Origin: Flavobacteriales bacterium
Lineage (GTDB): Bacteria; Bacteroidota; Bacteroidia; Flavobacteriales_G; Salibacteraceae
Length of the DNA stretch: 64,000 nt
Reading direction: 5' to 3'
Assembly: GCA_018660685.1 (NCBI GenBank)
Contig: JABJJW010000012.1
Location: 62,001 to 126,000 of the forward strand
Part shown: one piece after another, positions 42,702 to 52,240 of the stretch
Layout of the letters: every line of letters starts with the position of its first letter
How positions within the stretch are numbered: position 1 is the first letter of the stretch
The notes under the pieces: generated by a model
Database searches by the model: none
Seen by the model: only the letters and a program-made list of their open reading frames with translations
What the model was told of the DNA's origin: nothing
Program-made: the position numbers and the translations under genes

Positions 42702-44429
42702 ATGACCATGAGAACAAGTCTAACTGTGCTGCTGTGCTTGATACTATGTCTCGAGCTCATCGCTCAATCAGGTGTCATTACCATTGACGAAGACTATTCA
42801 GACTGGGACAGCAACTACACAACGTTCACTGATGGAGTCGATGTGTCAGGAGGACTCGATCTTTTAGAAGTGCAAGTAACGAACGATGAGGACTACCTAT
42901 TCATCAAGTTGACCGCAGATTCTGATTTTGACCTGACTGATGATTTGGTGGACCACGAACTTTGGATGATCATCGACGCGGATAACGATCCATCAACCGG
43001 ATATTTCGAACAAGACGGTTATGGCTCGGAGCTTTCCTTGAATTTCCTTGATCACTCCGCCTGGTTTAATGTTCCGAGCACGAGCGTTCAGGTAAGTTAT
43101 GGAGACATTGGATTTGTTTCAGCACCAACGGTAACGTCGAACACCTTCGAAATTGCAATTCCTCGAGCGATAAAACCAAATGGAGTTCACAGTCTTTTTT
43201 CGAGTGATACCATTCGAATTCTATTTGATGATCGGATAAATGACGATCAAATGCCGGATGACGGTGAAGTATTCCAATATGTGTTTGATGATTCTCCAAC
43301 CGATTCTCTGGTTCCGCTAAATCTGGCCAAACTTGATTCTAGCGATGTTCGAGTCACTACTTACAATTTACATTTGAACAGTGGTTGGCAGGGAGCAAGT
43401 AATTTGCTCAATGTGCAGACTGTTATCCAAGCCTTGGATGCTGATGTTTACGCCTTCCAAGAGTCATCGGGCAGCTCCGCAGCGCTCGTTAAAAACTTCA
43501 TGAATTTATGGATACCACTATCAACTTCGAATGGATGGTATGCAAAGAAGCAGGGCGATTTGATTACATGCTCCAGATGGCCATTTCTTGAGCAATGGGG
43601 TTTGACAAGGAACCTTGCAACATTGATTGACCTTCCGAGCAGTTACCCTCACGACGCCATAGTTTTCAATGCACACTTGTCCTGTTGTGCCAACGATGAT
43701 GGCCGTCAAGAGCAGGTGGACGAATTGGTTGAGTTCCTACTAGATATTACTTCCCAGAGTGGCATCGACACCATTCCTGATTCAACTGGAATAATCATAA
43801 CAGGCGACATGAACTTTGTTGGCTATGCACAACAAATTACCACCATGTTGACAGGTGATATCCAAAACACTTCAACCTACGGATCGGGTGGCCCCTTGGA
43901 TTGGGATAGCACGGCGCTTTCCGACGCCGTTCCGCTGCACGCAGATCAACGTATGTCGCATACATGGCGAGATCGGGATGGTGACGGATATCCTCCAGGT
44001 CGCCTAGACTTTCAAGTCTTTTCAGACGCCGTTTTGAATCTTGAACAAGGATTCGTGCTCGACACTGAAGCAATGTCTCCATCAAGGCTTAATGAGTACG
44101 ACCTGGATGAACTTGACACGTACTGGGCCTCTGATCATCTTCCAGTCACAGTCGATTATTCATTCATTCCCGTCGTCGGAACAACGATAACTCAGAATGA
44201 TGTTCCCGCTCCACACATTTATCCGAATCCAAGTTCGAATTCAGTTCGTTTCATGTCCAGCGAAATGGTGACCTCGGCCTTAGCGATGGATCTCTTTGGA
44301 AATTTAGTCCGTGTTCTGGCTGTCAAAGAAAATGTCATTCAACTTGACAATCTAGCCGCTGGAATATACCTCTTGGACGTGACTGCTGGGAGCCACCGCT
44401 TTTTTGAAAAGGTGATAGTAATCCGGTGA
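42702..44429 (+). CDS. Secreted endonuclease/exonuclease/phosphatase with T9SS type A sorting domain
   Basis: A 575-residue secreted protein: signal peptide (about 1-22), a CBM9/DOMON-like beta domain (about 25-215, IDEDYSDWDSNYTTF ... LWMIIDADNDPSTGYF), then an EEP nuclease domain (about 220-490) with the Asn (TYNLHLN), Glu (YAFQES), D-x-N (ITGDMNFVG) and S-D-H-L-P catalytic motifs, and a type A sorting domain (IYPNPSSNSVRFMSS ... AAGIYLLDV). It could be an extracellular DNase or phosphodiesterase that frees phosphate. ATG 42702 or 42708 starts the leader. It lies between recF and the TPR-ribH pair. Confidence 0.88.
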   Translation: MTMRTSLTVLLCLILCLELIAQSGVITIDEDYSDWDSNYTTFTDGVDVSGGLDLLEVQVTNDEDYLFIKLTADSDFDLTDDLVDHELWMIIDADNDPSTGYFEQDGYGSELSLNFLDHSAWFNVPSTSVQVSYGDIGFVSAPTVTSNTFEIAIPRAIKPNGVHSLFSSDTIRILFDDRINDDQMPDDGEVFQYVFDDSPTDSLVPLNLAKLDSSDVRVTTYNLHLNSGWQGASNLLNVQTVIQALDADVYAFQESSGSSAALVKNFMNLWIPLSTSNGWYAKKQGDLITCSRWPFLEQWGLTRNLATLIDLPSSYPHDAIVFNAHLSCCANDDGRQEQVDELVEFLLDITSQSGIDTIPDSTGIIITGDMNFVGYAQQITTMLTGDIQNTSTYGSGGPLDWDSTALSDAVPLHADQRMSHTWRDRDGDGYPPGRLDFQVFSDAVLNLEQGFVLDTEAMSPSRLNEYDLDELDTYWASDHLPVTVDYSFIPVVGTTITQNDVPAPHIYPNPSSNSVRFMSSEMVTSALAMDLFGNLVRVLAVKENVIQLDNLAAGIYLLDVTAGSHRFFEKVIVIR

Positions 44430-44528
44430 CCCTGTTCGATTTAGAACACTAGCCCTCTTGAGTTTTTCGGATTGATCACGACTCAAATCATCCTTAAAAT
44501 CTATAAGCTCTAACTGTTCTAAAAAAAA

Positions 44529-44536
44529 TATATTTG
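44529..44536 (+). promoter_or_regulatory. Putative -7 box (TATATTTG) of the TPR-ribH operon
   Basis: TATATTTG is an exact TAnnTTTG match 21 bp before ATG 44558. The upstream tract is A-rich (44521-44528), and no standard -33 is apparent. Confidence 0.55.
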
Positions 44537-44557
44537 CAGCCTCATTTTTATAGGTCT

Positions 44558-45238
44558 ATGTCTAAGAAGGAAGAAGAAGTAATTGTTGACGTTGAGGCGG
44601 TTTACACGAAGAGTGAGCAGTGGATCGTAGAGAATCAAAAGAGTCTCAGCATCATTTTTGGAGCTATTGTATTGTTGCTCCTGTCTTATTTTGCCTATAA
44701 GAACTTCATCCTGCAGCCGCAGGAGGTAGAAGCTCAAGAGCAAATGTGGCAAGCTCAGCGGTCATTTGATAATGACAGCTTGGAATTAGCCTTAAATGGC
44801 AGTGATGTTGCCTACGGCTTTTTAGACATCATTGACAATTACGGCATTACAGAATCATCAAACCTTGCGACTTATTATGCTGGTGTTTCTTACCTCCGAT
44901 TGGGTGATTATGAAACAGCTATCAATTACCTAGAAGACTACGACTGTGTAGATGTATTGGTATGTGCCATTGCCTTGGGTGCTACTGGAGATGCCTACAT
45001 GGAGCTTGGACAAGCTGACAGAGCTATTGACTACTATGAAAGCGCAGCAGATCATTCTGCAAACGACTTTACGGCACCAATCTATCTGATGAAGGCAGCT
45101 CGAGCTTATGAAGAATTGGGAGATTACTCTGAAGCACTGGTACACTACAATCGCATCAAGATGGATCACTCCAGCAGCAACGAAGGTGCATTCGTCGATA
45201 AGTACATTGCCCGAGCTGAAGGCCAAATGGGCAAGTAA
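44558..45238 (+). CDS. Membrane-anchored tetratricopeptide repeat protein
   Basis: A 226-residue protein with a short cytoplasmic N-terminus, one membrane helix (about 37-56) and periplasmic TPR repeats (about 105-225, ATYYAGVSYLRLGDYETAI, ALGATGDAYMELGQADRAI, AARAYEELGDYSEAL). This matches the YfgM-like/TPR_21 pattern, in which the protein helps the Sec translocon and chaperone handover, but that function is by similarity only. It overlaps ribH by one base (TAATG). Its pairing with ribH is conserved in Bacteroidota. ATG 44558 follows the promoter. Confidence 0.82.
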   Translation: MSKKEEEVIVDVEAVYTKSEQWIVENQKSLSIIFGAIVLLLLSYFAYKNFILQPQEVEAQEQMWQAQRSFDNDSLELALNGSDVAYGFLDIIDNYGITESSNLATYYAGVSYLRLGDYETAINYLEDYDCVDVLVCAIALGATGDAYMELGQADRAIDYYESAADHSANDFTAPIYLMKAARAYEELGDYSEALVHYNRIKMDHSSSNEGAFVDKYIARAEGQMGK

Positions 45239-45717
45239 TGGCTACCGCCAATCTTTCGTATTACGAATCTCTTCCTAAAATAAATCCCGACTGGACGATC
45301 GCCATCGTGCAATCGAAGTGGAATTCTGAAATCACAGATGGGTTGTACAGCGGAGCACATGATCTTTTGCTAAAAGCGGGAGTGCAAGACTCCAATATCA
45401 AAACATTAAAAGTGCCCGGTAGCTATGAGCTTCCGCTTGGAGCACAATGGGCAATCGAAAAACACGAATTAGATGCTGTGATCTGTGTTGGTTCTGTTAT
45501 CCGAGGAGAAACAGCCCATTTTGACTACGTCTGCCAAGCAGTGTCTCAAGGAGTAAAAGACGTTAGCTTGGAATACAATTTGCCCGTAATTTTTGGTGTT
45601 CTCACTGACGACAACATCGAACAGTCCAGAGCGCGAAGTGGTGGCGAACACGGTAACAAGGGAACAGAAGCAGCATTAACGGCTTTGGAGATGTTAGCCT
45701 TGAGAGATTCGCTGTAG
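45238..45717 (+). CDS. ribH: 6,7-dimethyl-8-ribityllumazine synthase
   Basis: A 159-residue lumazine synthase: V-P-G-S-Y-E-L-P-L-G-A (substrate loop), G-S-V-I-R-G-E-T-A-H-F-D-Y-V with catalytic His, and PVIFGVLTDDN-x-E-Q-A/S-x-x-R. It condenses the ribityl-uracil amine with dihydroxybutanone phosphate in riboflavin synthesis, and normally forms a 60-mer or pentamer. Translationally coupled to the TPR protein upstream; no other rib genes are here. Confidence 0.96.
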   Translation: MATANLSYYESLPKINPDWTIAIVQSKWNSEITDGLYSGAHDLLLKAGVQDSNIKTLKVPGSYELPLGAQWAIEKHELDAVICVGSVIRGETAHFDYVCQAVSQGVKDVSLEYNLPVIFGVLTDDNIEQSRARSGGEHGNKGTEAALTALEMLALRDSL

Positions 45718-45778
45718 CGGCTTGGTCTGATTCGAAGTCCGAATGAGTTAACTTGTTACTCCCTAGTTGCATCTACTG

Positions 45779-46012
45779 ATGAGAATCATAACATCCATTA
45801 TCTGCATTCTGGCTTTGTCAATATTCGGCTCCTGCAAGAAATGCTACGAATGCAGACACTACTCCGATTTTAATGATGATCCAAATACATCATGGGACGT
45901 TGGATTAACTACTGAAGAAAGCGTCGAAGTCTGTGGATCAAAAAGGGAAATTGAGAAATACGAGGCTGAACACAATTCGGACGAGACTTCCGTTACCTGT
46001 ACACAATGGTGA
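45779..46012 (+). CDS. Small Cys-rich lipoprotein (family member E)
   Basis: A 77-residue predicted lipoprotein: leader 1-18 with lipobox FGSC, then C-K-K-C-Y-E-C (CX2CX2C), an acidic middle, and E-V-C-G-S-K-R-E-I-E-K-Y, matching the P-E-x-C-G helix of members B and C; the last Cys is in V-T-C-T. ATG 45779 is preferred over TTG 45767. It is 61 bp after ribH and 4 bp from the convergent MazG-like gene. Confidence 0.8.
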   Translation: MRIITSIICILALSIFGSCKKCYECRHYSDFNDDPNTSWDVGLTTEESVEVCGSKREIEKYEAEHNSDETSVTCTQW

Positions 46013-46016
46013 TCGA

Positions 46017-46436
46017 CTAGTTACTCAGGATCGACTGAATATCCGGTCGGAAGTACTGATCGCTCTTCATCACCTTTCCATCTTCTCGATAAATAGGTTC
46101 TCCATCCTTGTCGAGCTTGCTCATGTTGCTACGCTGGATTTCTTGAAAGACCTCCGCCATCTTGTCCTGAAGGCCATGACTTAAAATGGTTCCGCATAGA
46201 ATGTAGAGCATGTCGCCCAATGCATCGGCAATTTCGACCAGGTCACCATTTTGCGCTGCTTCGAGGTATTCATCATTTTCTTCACGCATCAATTTGTGAC
46301 GAAGAAGCACCATTTTGTACTCTATATCCGCCCGTGGTGTTGACTCGTTTTGAATGCGAAATGCTTCATGAAATTCTCTAACACAATCGATTACCTCGGC
46401 CAGCGTCATTTTGGTTGTTAATTCGGTCTCCATCAC
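46017..46436 (-). CDS. MazG/PRA-PH-like all-alpha NTP pyrophosphohydrolase
   Basis: A 139-residue all-alpha protein with the E-E-x-x-E ... E-I-A-D-A-L-G-D metal-binding pattern (EENDEYLEAAQNGDLVEIADALGDMLYILCGT), as in MazG, dUTPase-like and phosphoribosyl-ATP pyrophosphohydrolases. The N-terminal V-R-E-F-H-E-A-F and C-terminal G-E-P-I-Y-R-E-D-G-K-V are shared with a Bacteroidota/phage-related group. It likely hydrolyses a nucleoside triphosphate to the monophosphate and PPi; substrate unknown. Confidence 0.88.
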   Translation of the reverse strand: MMETELTTKMTLAEVIDCVREFHEAFRIQNESTPRADIEYKMVLLRHKLMREENDEYLEAAQNGDLVEIADALGDMLYILCGTILSHGLQDKMAEVFQEIQRSNMSKLDKDGEPIYREDGKVMKSDQYFRPDIQSILSN

Positions 46437-46613
46437 TTTCTTAAAAAGGTCTAATTATTCAAGACATTAAAATTATCTAAACCCTTGATTTTACAGGTAT
46501 TCAGAGCGAATTAATTCTTAACATTTTTTGGGAGCACAGCCATTTTCAACCCCTCTGATTATTAGGATTTTCGCGCAGAGCGTAGAAGTACGGAATGTTG
46601 AAAAGTTATTGCA

Positions 46614-47612
46614 ATGGAAACAGCTACTGATATAAGAGCACTGAACGAGAAGATCGAAAAGGAAAGTGCATTCATTGAATTGATAAATCGCGAGATGGAT
46701 AAAGCCATCATCGGCCAACGGTACATGTTGGATCGAATGTTGATCGCGTTGTTGTCGAATGGACACATCCTCTTGGAAGGTGTTCCTGGACTAGCAAAAA
46801 CACTGGCCATTAAGTCTCTCGCATCGACAGTGGAGGCGAATTTTAGTCGAATCCAGTTTACACCGGACCTTCTACCAGCTGACCTAGTGGGGACGCAGAT
46901 ATATCAAGTAAAGAAGGATGCCTTTACCGTTAGGAAGGGACCAATCTTTGCCAACTTCGTTCTCGCAGATGAGATCAACCGAGCCCCGGCTAAAGTTCAG
47001 AGTGCACTGCTCGAAGGCATGCAAGAAAAACAAGTCACGATTGGCGATGAGACGTTCCCTCTCCCGAATCCATTCTTGGTTCTGGCTACACAAAACCCAG
47101 TAGAACAGGAAGGAACGTATCCGCTTCCCGAAGCTCAGGTTGACCGTTTCATGCTCAAAGTAGTCCTTGACTACCCGAAGAAGGAAGAGGAGAAACTAAT
47201 CATCCGACAAAACATTGCTGTTGAAACTCCACCAACGCCTCAAATCGTTCTGAAACCTGATGACATCCTGAAAGCGCGCAACACAGTCCGGGAGGTTTAC
47301 ATGGACGAGAAGATCGAACAGTACATCATTGACATTGTCTTCGCCACCAGGAATCCGGAAGAATATGGAATGCCCCAGTTCAAGGAATTGATTTCGTTCG
47401 GTGGATCACCAAGAGCGAGTATCAACCTAGCACTTGCCTCTAAAGCGTATGCTTTCATCAAGCGACGTGGATATGTGATTCCAGAGGATGTTCGAGCAAT
47501 TTGCATAGACGTGCTTCGCCATCGAATTGGACTTACTTACGAAGCAGAAGCGGAGAACATCACCACGGAAAACATCATCGACGAACTTCTCAACCGAGTT
47601 GAGGTGCCTTAG
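46614..47612 (+). CDS. MoxR-family AAA+ ATPase
   Basis: A 332-residue MoxR ATPase: Walker A-like L-E-G-V-P-G-L-A-K-T (about 55-64), sensor/Walker B ADEINRAPAKVQSALLEGMQE, and ATQNPVEQEGTYPLPEAQVDRF (sensor I and Arg finger). MoxR proteins act as chaperones for VWA-protein or oxidase assembly. It is first in the eight-gene moxR-bat run, 31 bp before the DUF58 gene. The 177-bp gap before it holds no exact -7 box; a promoter is presumably present. Confidence 0.94.
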   Translation: METATDIRALNEKIEKESAFIELINREMDKAIIGQRYMLDRMLIALLSNGHILLEGVPGLAKTLAIKSLASTVEANFSRIQFTPDLLPADLVGTQIYQVKKDAFTVRKGPIFANFVLADEINRAPAKVQSALLEGMQEKQVTIGDETFPLPNPFLVLATQNPVEQEGTYPLPEAQVDRFMLKVVLDYPKKEEEKLIIRQNIAVETPPTPQIVLKPDDILKARNTVREVYMDEKIEQYIIDIVFATRNPEEYGMPQFKELISFGGSPRASINLALASKAYAFIKRRGYVIPEDVRAICIDVLRHRIGLTYEAEAENITTENIIDELLNRVEVP

Positions 47613-47643
47613 GGTTAGGTACTGAAAAGTCACATCCCAATTA

Positions 47644-48519
47644 ATGGAAACATCGGAACTCTTAAAGAAAGTCCGGAAAATTGAGCTCAAGACGCGAGGC
47701 TTGAGTAATCAGATTTTCAGCGGCGAGTATCACTCAGCCTTCAAGGGTCGTGGTATGGCTTTCAGCGAGGTTCGTGAATACATTCCTGGTGACCCGATTA
47801 GGAGCATCGACTGGAACGTCACCGCACGATTCAATCATCCTTACGTTAAGGTTTTTGAGGAAGAACGAGAGTTGACCCTCATGCTCATGATTGACCTGAG
47901 TGGATCCGAGAATTTTGGAACTAAGTCATTACTCAAGCGAGAGATGATTACTGAAGTAGCTGCTGTTCTTGCGTTTTCCGCTGTTCAGAATAACGATAAG
48001 ATCGGCGTCCTCCTGTTCACTGATAAAATCGAAAAATTCATTCCACCAAAAAAAGGGAAGTCCCACATTCTCAGAATCATTCGAGAGTTGATTGATTTCA
48101 AACCGGAAGGAACCGGAACCGATATTGATCTTGCCCTTGGCTTCTTTAGCAATGTGACTAAGAAGAGAAGCATTGCTTTTCTTATTTCGGATATGATGGC
48201 TCCCGATTTCGAGAAACCATTAAGGATTGCTTCAAAGAAGCATGACTTGGTAGCCTTGGTCACCAAAGACATTGCTGAATACGAACTACCTGATTTAGGA
48301 CTGGTTCCACTATCAGATCCAGAAACAGGAAGCAGACAATGGGTTGATACATCCGACGCAAAAGTTCGAAAGCAGTATGCATCAAACAACCGAGCTCGCG
48401 TTGCCAAGACACACGATCTCTTTCGCAAGACAGGCGTTGACTACGCAGAGTTATACACGAACCAATCGTACGTAAAACCATTAATGCAACTCTTTAAAAA
48501 GCGCGAAGCAAGAAGGTGA
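47644..48519 (+). CDS. DUF58 domain protein of the moxR-bat cluster
   Basis: A 291-residue protein with the DUF58 core: G-x-H-x-S-x-x-x-G-R-G-x-x-F-x-x-V-R-x-Y-x-P-G-D-x-x-R-x-I-D-W (residues 25-55, S-A-F-K-G-R-G-M-A-F-S-E-V-R-E-Y) and a following VWA-like fold (LMLMIDLSGS). It regularly follows moxR in this cluster and probably works with it. Its stop overlaps the next start as GTGA. Confidence 0.92.
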   Translation: METSELLKKVRKIELKTRGLSNQIFSGEYHSAFKGRGMAFSEVREYIPGDPIRSIDWNVTARFNHPYVKVFEEERELTLMLMIDLSGSENFGTKSLLKREMITEVAAVLAFSAVQNNDKIGVLLFTDKIEKFIPPKKGKSHILRIIRELIDFKPEGTGTDIDLALGFFSNVTKKRSIAFLISDMMAPDFEKPLRIASKKHDLVALVTKDIAEYELPDLGLVPLSDPETGSRQWVDTSDAKVRKQYASNNRARVAKTHDLFRKTGVDYAELYTNQSYVKPLMQLFKKREARR

Positions 48520-49460
48520 GAAGACTGCTTGTCATAGTATGCTTTTTACCCATTTCCATTTGGGCACAAAATCAGTCTGTTACCGCTGTACTGGACCAAG
48601 ATCAAATTCTGATCGGTGAGCAGGTGTCACTCACGATAACCGTTAAAACTCACGCTGCAGATACGGTTGAATGGACAATGCTTGAAGACACGTTACGTGC
48701 GGAAATCGAAATTGTAAGTCAAGGGAAAATTGATACTGCATTTACTGGGGCTGACTTGAGTCAAAAAGCACTGACTCAATCGTTGACCATCACGTCCTTC
48801 GACTCTGGATACTTCGTCATCCGACCGATAGAAGTGAATGTCAACGGGAACACGATTGAATCCAACCCGCTTCTCCTATCGGTTCAGACCTACGAAATTG
48901 ACACTGCCAAAGGCATTGCGGACATCAAACCAATCGCGGAGTCTCCTTTTCCTTGGAAGGAATGGTTTGGGGAGAACTGGCAATGGTTTGCGGGAGGCGT
49001 GCTCTTTTTAGCAATCCTCACTTGGCTAATGCTCTATTTGTCCAAAGAAAAACCTCAGTTGGTTCCAAGACGAATCGAACCAACTATCCCGGCACATGAA
49101 CATGCTAACCAGCGACTGGTTGAGCTTCATTCGGCAGAACTCTGGCAAAAAGGGGAAATCAAGAAATACTATTCCGAGCTGACCGATATACTTCGTGAAT
49201 ACGTGGAATTGCAGTTCCACATTCCAGCATTAGAACAAACCTCCGATGAGATTATTCAAAGCATGAGGCGGTATCCAGACTTCAGTGCTGAACAAATCGA
49301 TCAATTGAAAAGACTGCTCTTTTTAGCTGACCTCGTCAAATTCGCAAAGGAAAACCCCGTAGGACCAGAGAATGAAACACACTTCACTTCTGTAGAGTCA
49401 TTTGTGGTCGAAACCACTCCGATTGTTGAACCCGATAAAGAAGAGGATTCAAATGGCTGA
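48516..49460 (+). CDS. Bat-cluster single-pass membrane protein (DUF4381-like)
   Basis: A 314-residue membrane protein: signal peptide (1-17), an immunoglobulin-like periplasmic domain (about 20-150), one membrane helix (about 160-178) and a cytoplasmic helical tail that resembles the DUF4381 group (KKYYSELTDILREYVELQF). GTG start overlapping the DUF58 stop. It occurs between DUF58 and BatA in many Bacteroidota clusters. Confidence 0.8.
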   Translation: MRRLLVIVCFLPISIWAQNQSVTAVLDQDQILIGEQVSLTITVKTHAADTVEWTMLEDTLRAEIEIVSQGKIDTAFTGADLSQKALTQSLTITSFDSGYFVIRPIEVNVNGNTIESNPLLLSVQTYEIDTAKGIADIKPIAESPFPWKEWFGENWQWFAGGVLFLAILTWLMLYLSKEKPQLVPRRIEPTIPAHEHANQRLVELHSAELWQKGEIKKYYSELTDILREYVELQFHIPALEQTSDEIIQSMRRYPDFSAEQIDQLKRLLFLADLVKFAKENPVGPENETHFTSVESFVVETTPIVEPDKEEDSNG

Positions 49461-50451
49461 TTGGGAATTTGCCAATATCGAATTCTTGTGGGCGCTGATA
49501 ATCCTTCCATTGATCCTGGTCTGGTACTGGTTTGTTCGAAACGATCGTCAACCGACCATGTCTTTTTCGGCCAGTTCAGATTTAAGGGCGACGGGTCTAA
49601 AATCCTATTTGGTTCATCTACCCATCATTCTGAGAGTTCTGGCTCTAGCGGGAATCATTGTTGCCTTGGCGAGACCGCAGTCAAGTACTAATTGGCAGGA
49701 TGTCAAAACAGAAGGCATTGACATTGTGATGGCCATCGACATAAGCAGCAGTATGCTGGCACAAGACTTTGAGCCCAACCGATTAGAAGCGGCTAAGGAA
49801 GTAGCTGTTGAATTCATCAAGAATCGTCCGACCGACAGAATTGGGTTGGTCGTGTACAGTGGCGAAAGCTTTACTCAATGTCCATTGACCACAGATCATG
49901 AAAAATTGATCAATCTGTTTCAGGATATCAAGAACGGAATGATCGTGGATGGAACTGCCATTGGAATGGGCTTGGCAAATGCCGTCAATCGATTGAAAGA
50001 ATCGGATGCGAAGAGCAAAGTGGTCATCCTACTTACAGACGGAGAGAATACGGCTGGCTCCATTCCTCCTATAACAGCGGCAGAAATCGCAGCCACATTT
50101 GGAGTAAAGGTTTATACCATTGGTGTTGGTACCAAAGGAATGGCGCCGATGCCAGTTCCGGACATGTTTGGACGAATTCGCTACCAACGAATGGAGGTCA
50201 ACATTGATGAGGAGTCGCTGGAGCAAATTGCGGACATCACTAACGGATCCTATTTTAGAGCAACCGACAATCAGTCTTTACAAGAAATTTATGATGAGAT
50301 TGATGTGATGGAAAAGACCATCATTGAAGAGACTCAATTTGAAAAGAAGTACGAAGAGTTTTTGCCAATAAGCCTTATCGCACTCGGGCTCTCAATATTA
50401 GAGTATGTGCTGCGCCGTTTTTATCTAAGAAGTGTAATCGCCGATGTTTAG
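49453..50451 (+). CDS. batA: BatA VWA-domain membrane protein
   Basis: A 332-residue protein: two N-terminal membrane segments (about 9-25 and 55-75), a VWA domain with MIDAS D-I-S-S-S (AIDISSSMLAQDF), D-G-E-N (LTDGENTAGS) and one C-terminal membrane segment. In Bacteroides fragilis the Bat proteins support aerotolerance. ATG 49453 overlaps the previous stop by 8 bp. Confidence 0.93.
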   Translation: MADWEFANIEFLWALIILPLILVWYWFVRNDRQPTMSFSASSDLRATGLKSYLVHLPIILRVLALAGIIVALARPQSSTNWQDVKTEGIDIVMAIDISSSMLAQDFEPNRLEAAKEVAVEFIKNRPTDRIGLVVYSGESFTQCPLTTDHEKLINLFQDIKNGMIVDGTAIGMGLANAVNRLKESDAKSKVVILLTDGENTAGSIPPITAAEIAATFGVKVYTIGVGTKGMAPMPVPDMFGRIRYQRMEVNIDEESLEQIADITNGSYFRATDNQSLQEIYDEIDVMEKTIIEETQFEKKYEEFLPISLIALGLSILEYVLRRFYLRSVIADV

Positions 50452-51469
50452 GTTCGAGAATCCATACCTGCTTTATGCGCTCGCATTGATCCCGTTGATG
50501 TGGCTGATTCACATATTGGTAAGAAGATCAAATGCTCGCAAACTTGGCCGTATCATCGACAGTCGATTGATCGCGCACTTGGTTCCAACTTTTTCGAAGA
50601 ACAAGTCATCCATAAAACTAACCATCTACAGCCTAGCCCTCATTTCACTGATCATTGGTCTAGCCAATCCACAATTCGGATCTCGCGTTGAAGAAGTCAA
50701 GCGAAAAGGCGTCGACATCATGATAGCATTGGACATTTCCAATAGCATGCAGGCCGAGGATCTTTATCCAAATCGCATTGAGCGCGCAAAAAGAAGTATC
50801 CAAGAGCTGTTTACCTATCTCAAGTCTGATCGAATTGGAATTGTGGTCTTTGCCGGTGAAGCTTTTGTTCAACTACCTATCACCACAGACTATTCCGCCG
50901 GAAAACTCTTCCTCAACAGCATTAATTCCAAGCTAATCACCTCACAAGGAACTGACATTGGAAACGCCTTGGAGCTGTGTATGAGCTCATTTGACTTCGA
51001 TTCTCCAACATCGAAAACGATCATCATCATCTCTGATGGTGAAAACCATGAAGAGGAAGCTCAAGAAGCTGTTGAAAAGGCTGCATCATTGGACGTGGTG
51101 GTTCACACCATCGGAATGGGTTCAGTAGATGGAGCTCCGATTCCAGTCTATCAAAATGGGAATCGAGTCGGCTTCAGAAAAAACAAGGAAGGCAATACGG
51201 TCGTAACGAAGTTGGACGAGAACATGCTTCAGACTCTAGCCAATTCTACGGAAGGACTCTTCGTTCGAGCATCAAATTCAGAGAGTGGCATGAGCTACGT
51301 GTTCGATGAAGTCGAACGAATGGAGAAGACGGAGATTGATTCCAAGATATACACTGACTTTGAAGACCGGTTCCAATACTTCTTGATTCCGGCGTTAATT
51401 CTTCTAGTAATCGAGTTAATAATTCCAAACACCAAATCAAGGTGGTGGGAAAAACTATTTGCTTCGTAG
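50444..51469 (+). CDS. batB: BatB VWA-domain membrane protein
   Basis: A 341-residue BatA paralogue: N-terminal membrane segments, VWA domain with D-I-S-N-S (IALDISNSMQAEDL), S-D-G-E-N-H (metal-site loop) and a C-terminal membrane helix (about 305-325). Overlaps BatA by 8 bp. Likely pairs with BatA in the inner membrane. Confidence 0.93.
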   Translation: MFRFENPYLLYALALIPLMWLIHILVRRSNARKLGRIIDSRLIAHLVPTFSKNKSSIKLTIYSLALISLIIGLANPQFGSRVEEVKRKGVDIMIALDISNSMQAEDLYPNRIERAKRSIQELFTYLKSDRIGIVVFAGEAFVQLPITTDYSAGKLFLNSINSKLITSQGTDIGNALELCMSSFDFDSPTSKTIIIISDGENHEEEAQEAVEKAASLDVVVHTIGMGSVDGAPIPVYQNGNRVGFRKNKEGNTVVTKLDENMLQTLANSTEGLFVRASNSESGMSYVFDEVERMEKTEIDSKIYTDFEDRFQYFLIPALILLVIELIIPNTKSRWWEKLFAS

Positions 51470-51481
51470 GGTAGATTGGGA

Positions 51482-52240
51482 ATGGTGCGTTTAGTATACA
51501 TATTGACATTTATGGCGAGCCTCAGCCAAATTGCCTTTTCTCAAGGTCAATTGGAGTTGTATAGAGGAAATCAGGCCTTCACTGATGGTGAATTGGATGA
51601 AGCCAAGAGCCATTACGAAAAATCACTCAGTCAAAACCCTGGATCGTTTGAAGGAACGTACAACTTGGGAAGTTCGAATTACAGGAACGAATCATTCGAA
51701 GACGCCATTTCGCAATATCAGGAAGCAGCAAGTCAGACCGAAGACGATGGCCTCCGAGCCAAAGCGCTTCACAACCTCGGCAATGCATATCTCCAAGGTC
51801 AAAAATTGGACGAAAGCATCAAAGCATACAAACAAGCCCTGAGACTGAATCCATCGGATAACGAAACGAGGTACAATCTTGCGTATGCGTTAAAACTGAA
51901 AAAAGAGCAAGAGCAGCAGGAACAGGATCAGGATCAAGATCAGGAGAAAGAAGATCAACAAGATCAGCAGGACAAAGAAGATCAGGAAAAGCAAGAAGAA
52001 CAGCAGGAGAAGGAAGACGAAAAAAAGGAAGAGCAAGAGCAGAACAAGGATGGAGAAGGCGAAGAGAATGAAGGTGAAAAGGAAGAACAAGAACAAAAGG
52101 GTGAACCTAAACCATTAGAGCTCACGCCACGAGAAGCGGAACAGATGCTGGATGCTGCGCGAAATGAAGATCAGAAGATTCAGATGAAGCTCAAGAAACA
52201 GCAAAAGGCTAAAAACAAGAACATCGACAAGGACTGGTGA
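51482..52240 (+). CDS. batC: BatC TPR protein with highly charged Gln/Glu/Lys tail
   Basis: A 252-residue exported protein: signal peptide (about 1-20), three TPR repeats (25-135), then about 70 residues of almost only E/K/Q/D (51895-52110), ending with a conserved helix (ELTPREAEQMLDAARNEDQKIQ). The tail is common in BatC and probably disordered or coiled-coil. ATG 51482 is used; a TTG lies 6 bp before it. Overlaps BatD by 4 bp (GTGA). Confidence 0.9.
   Translation: MVRLVYILTFMASLSQIAFSQGQLELYRGNQAFTDGELDEAKSHYEKSLSQNPGSFEGTYNLGSSNYRNESFEDAISQYQEAASQTEDDGLRAKALHNLGNAYLQGQKLDESIKAYKQALRLNPSDNETRYNLAYALKLKKEQEQQEQDQDQDQEKEDQQDQQDKEDQEKQEEQQEKEDEKKEEQEQNKDGEGEENEGEKEEQEQKGEPKPLELTPREAEQMLDAARNEDQKIQMKLKKQQKAKNKNIDKDW

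Noticed and set aside
51890-52096. Minus-strand 68-residue Phe/Leu-rich frame
   Set aside because: Antisense of the E/K/Q tail of BatC; the composition is fully explained by that.
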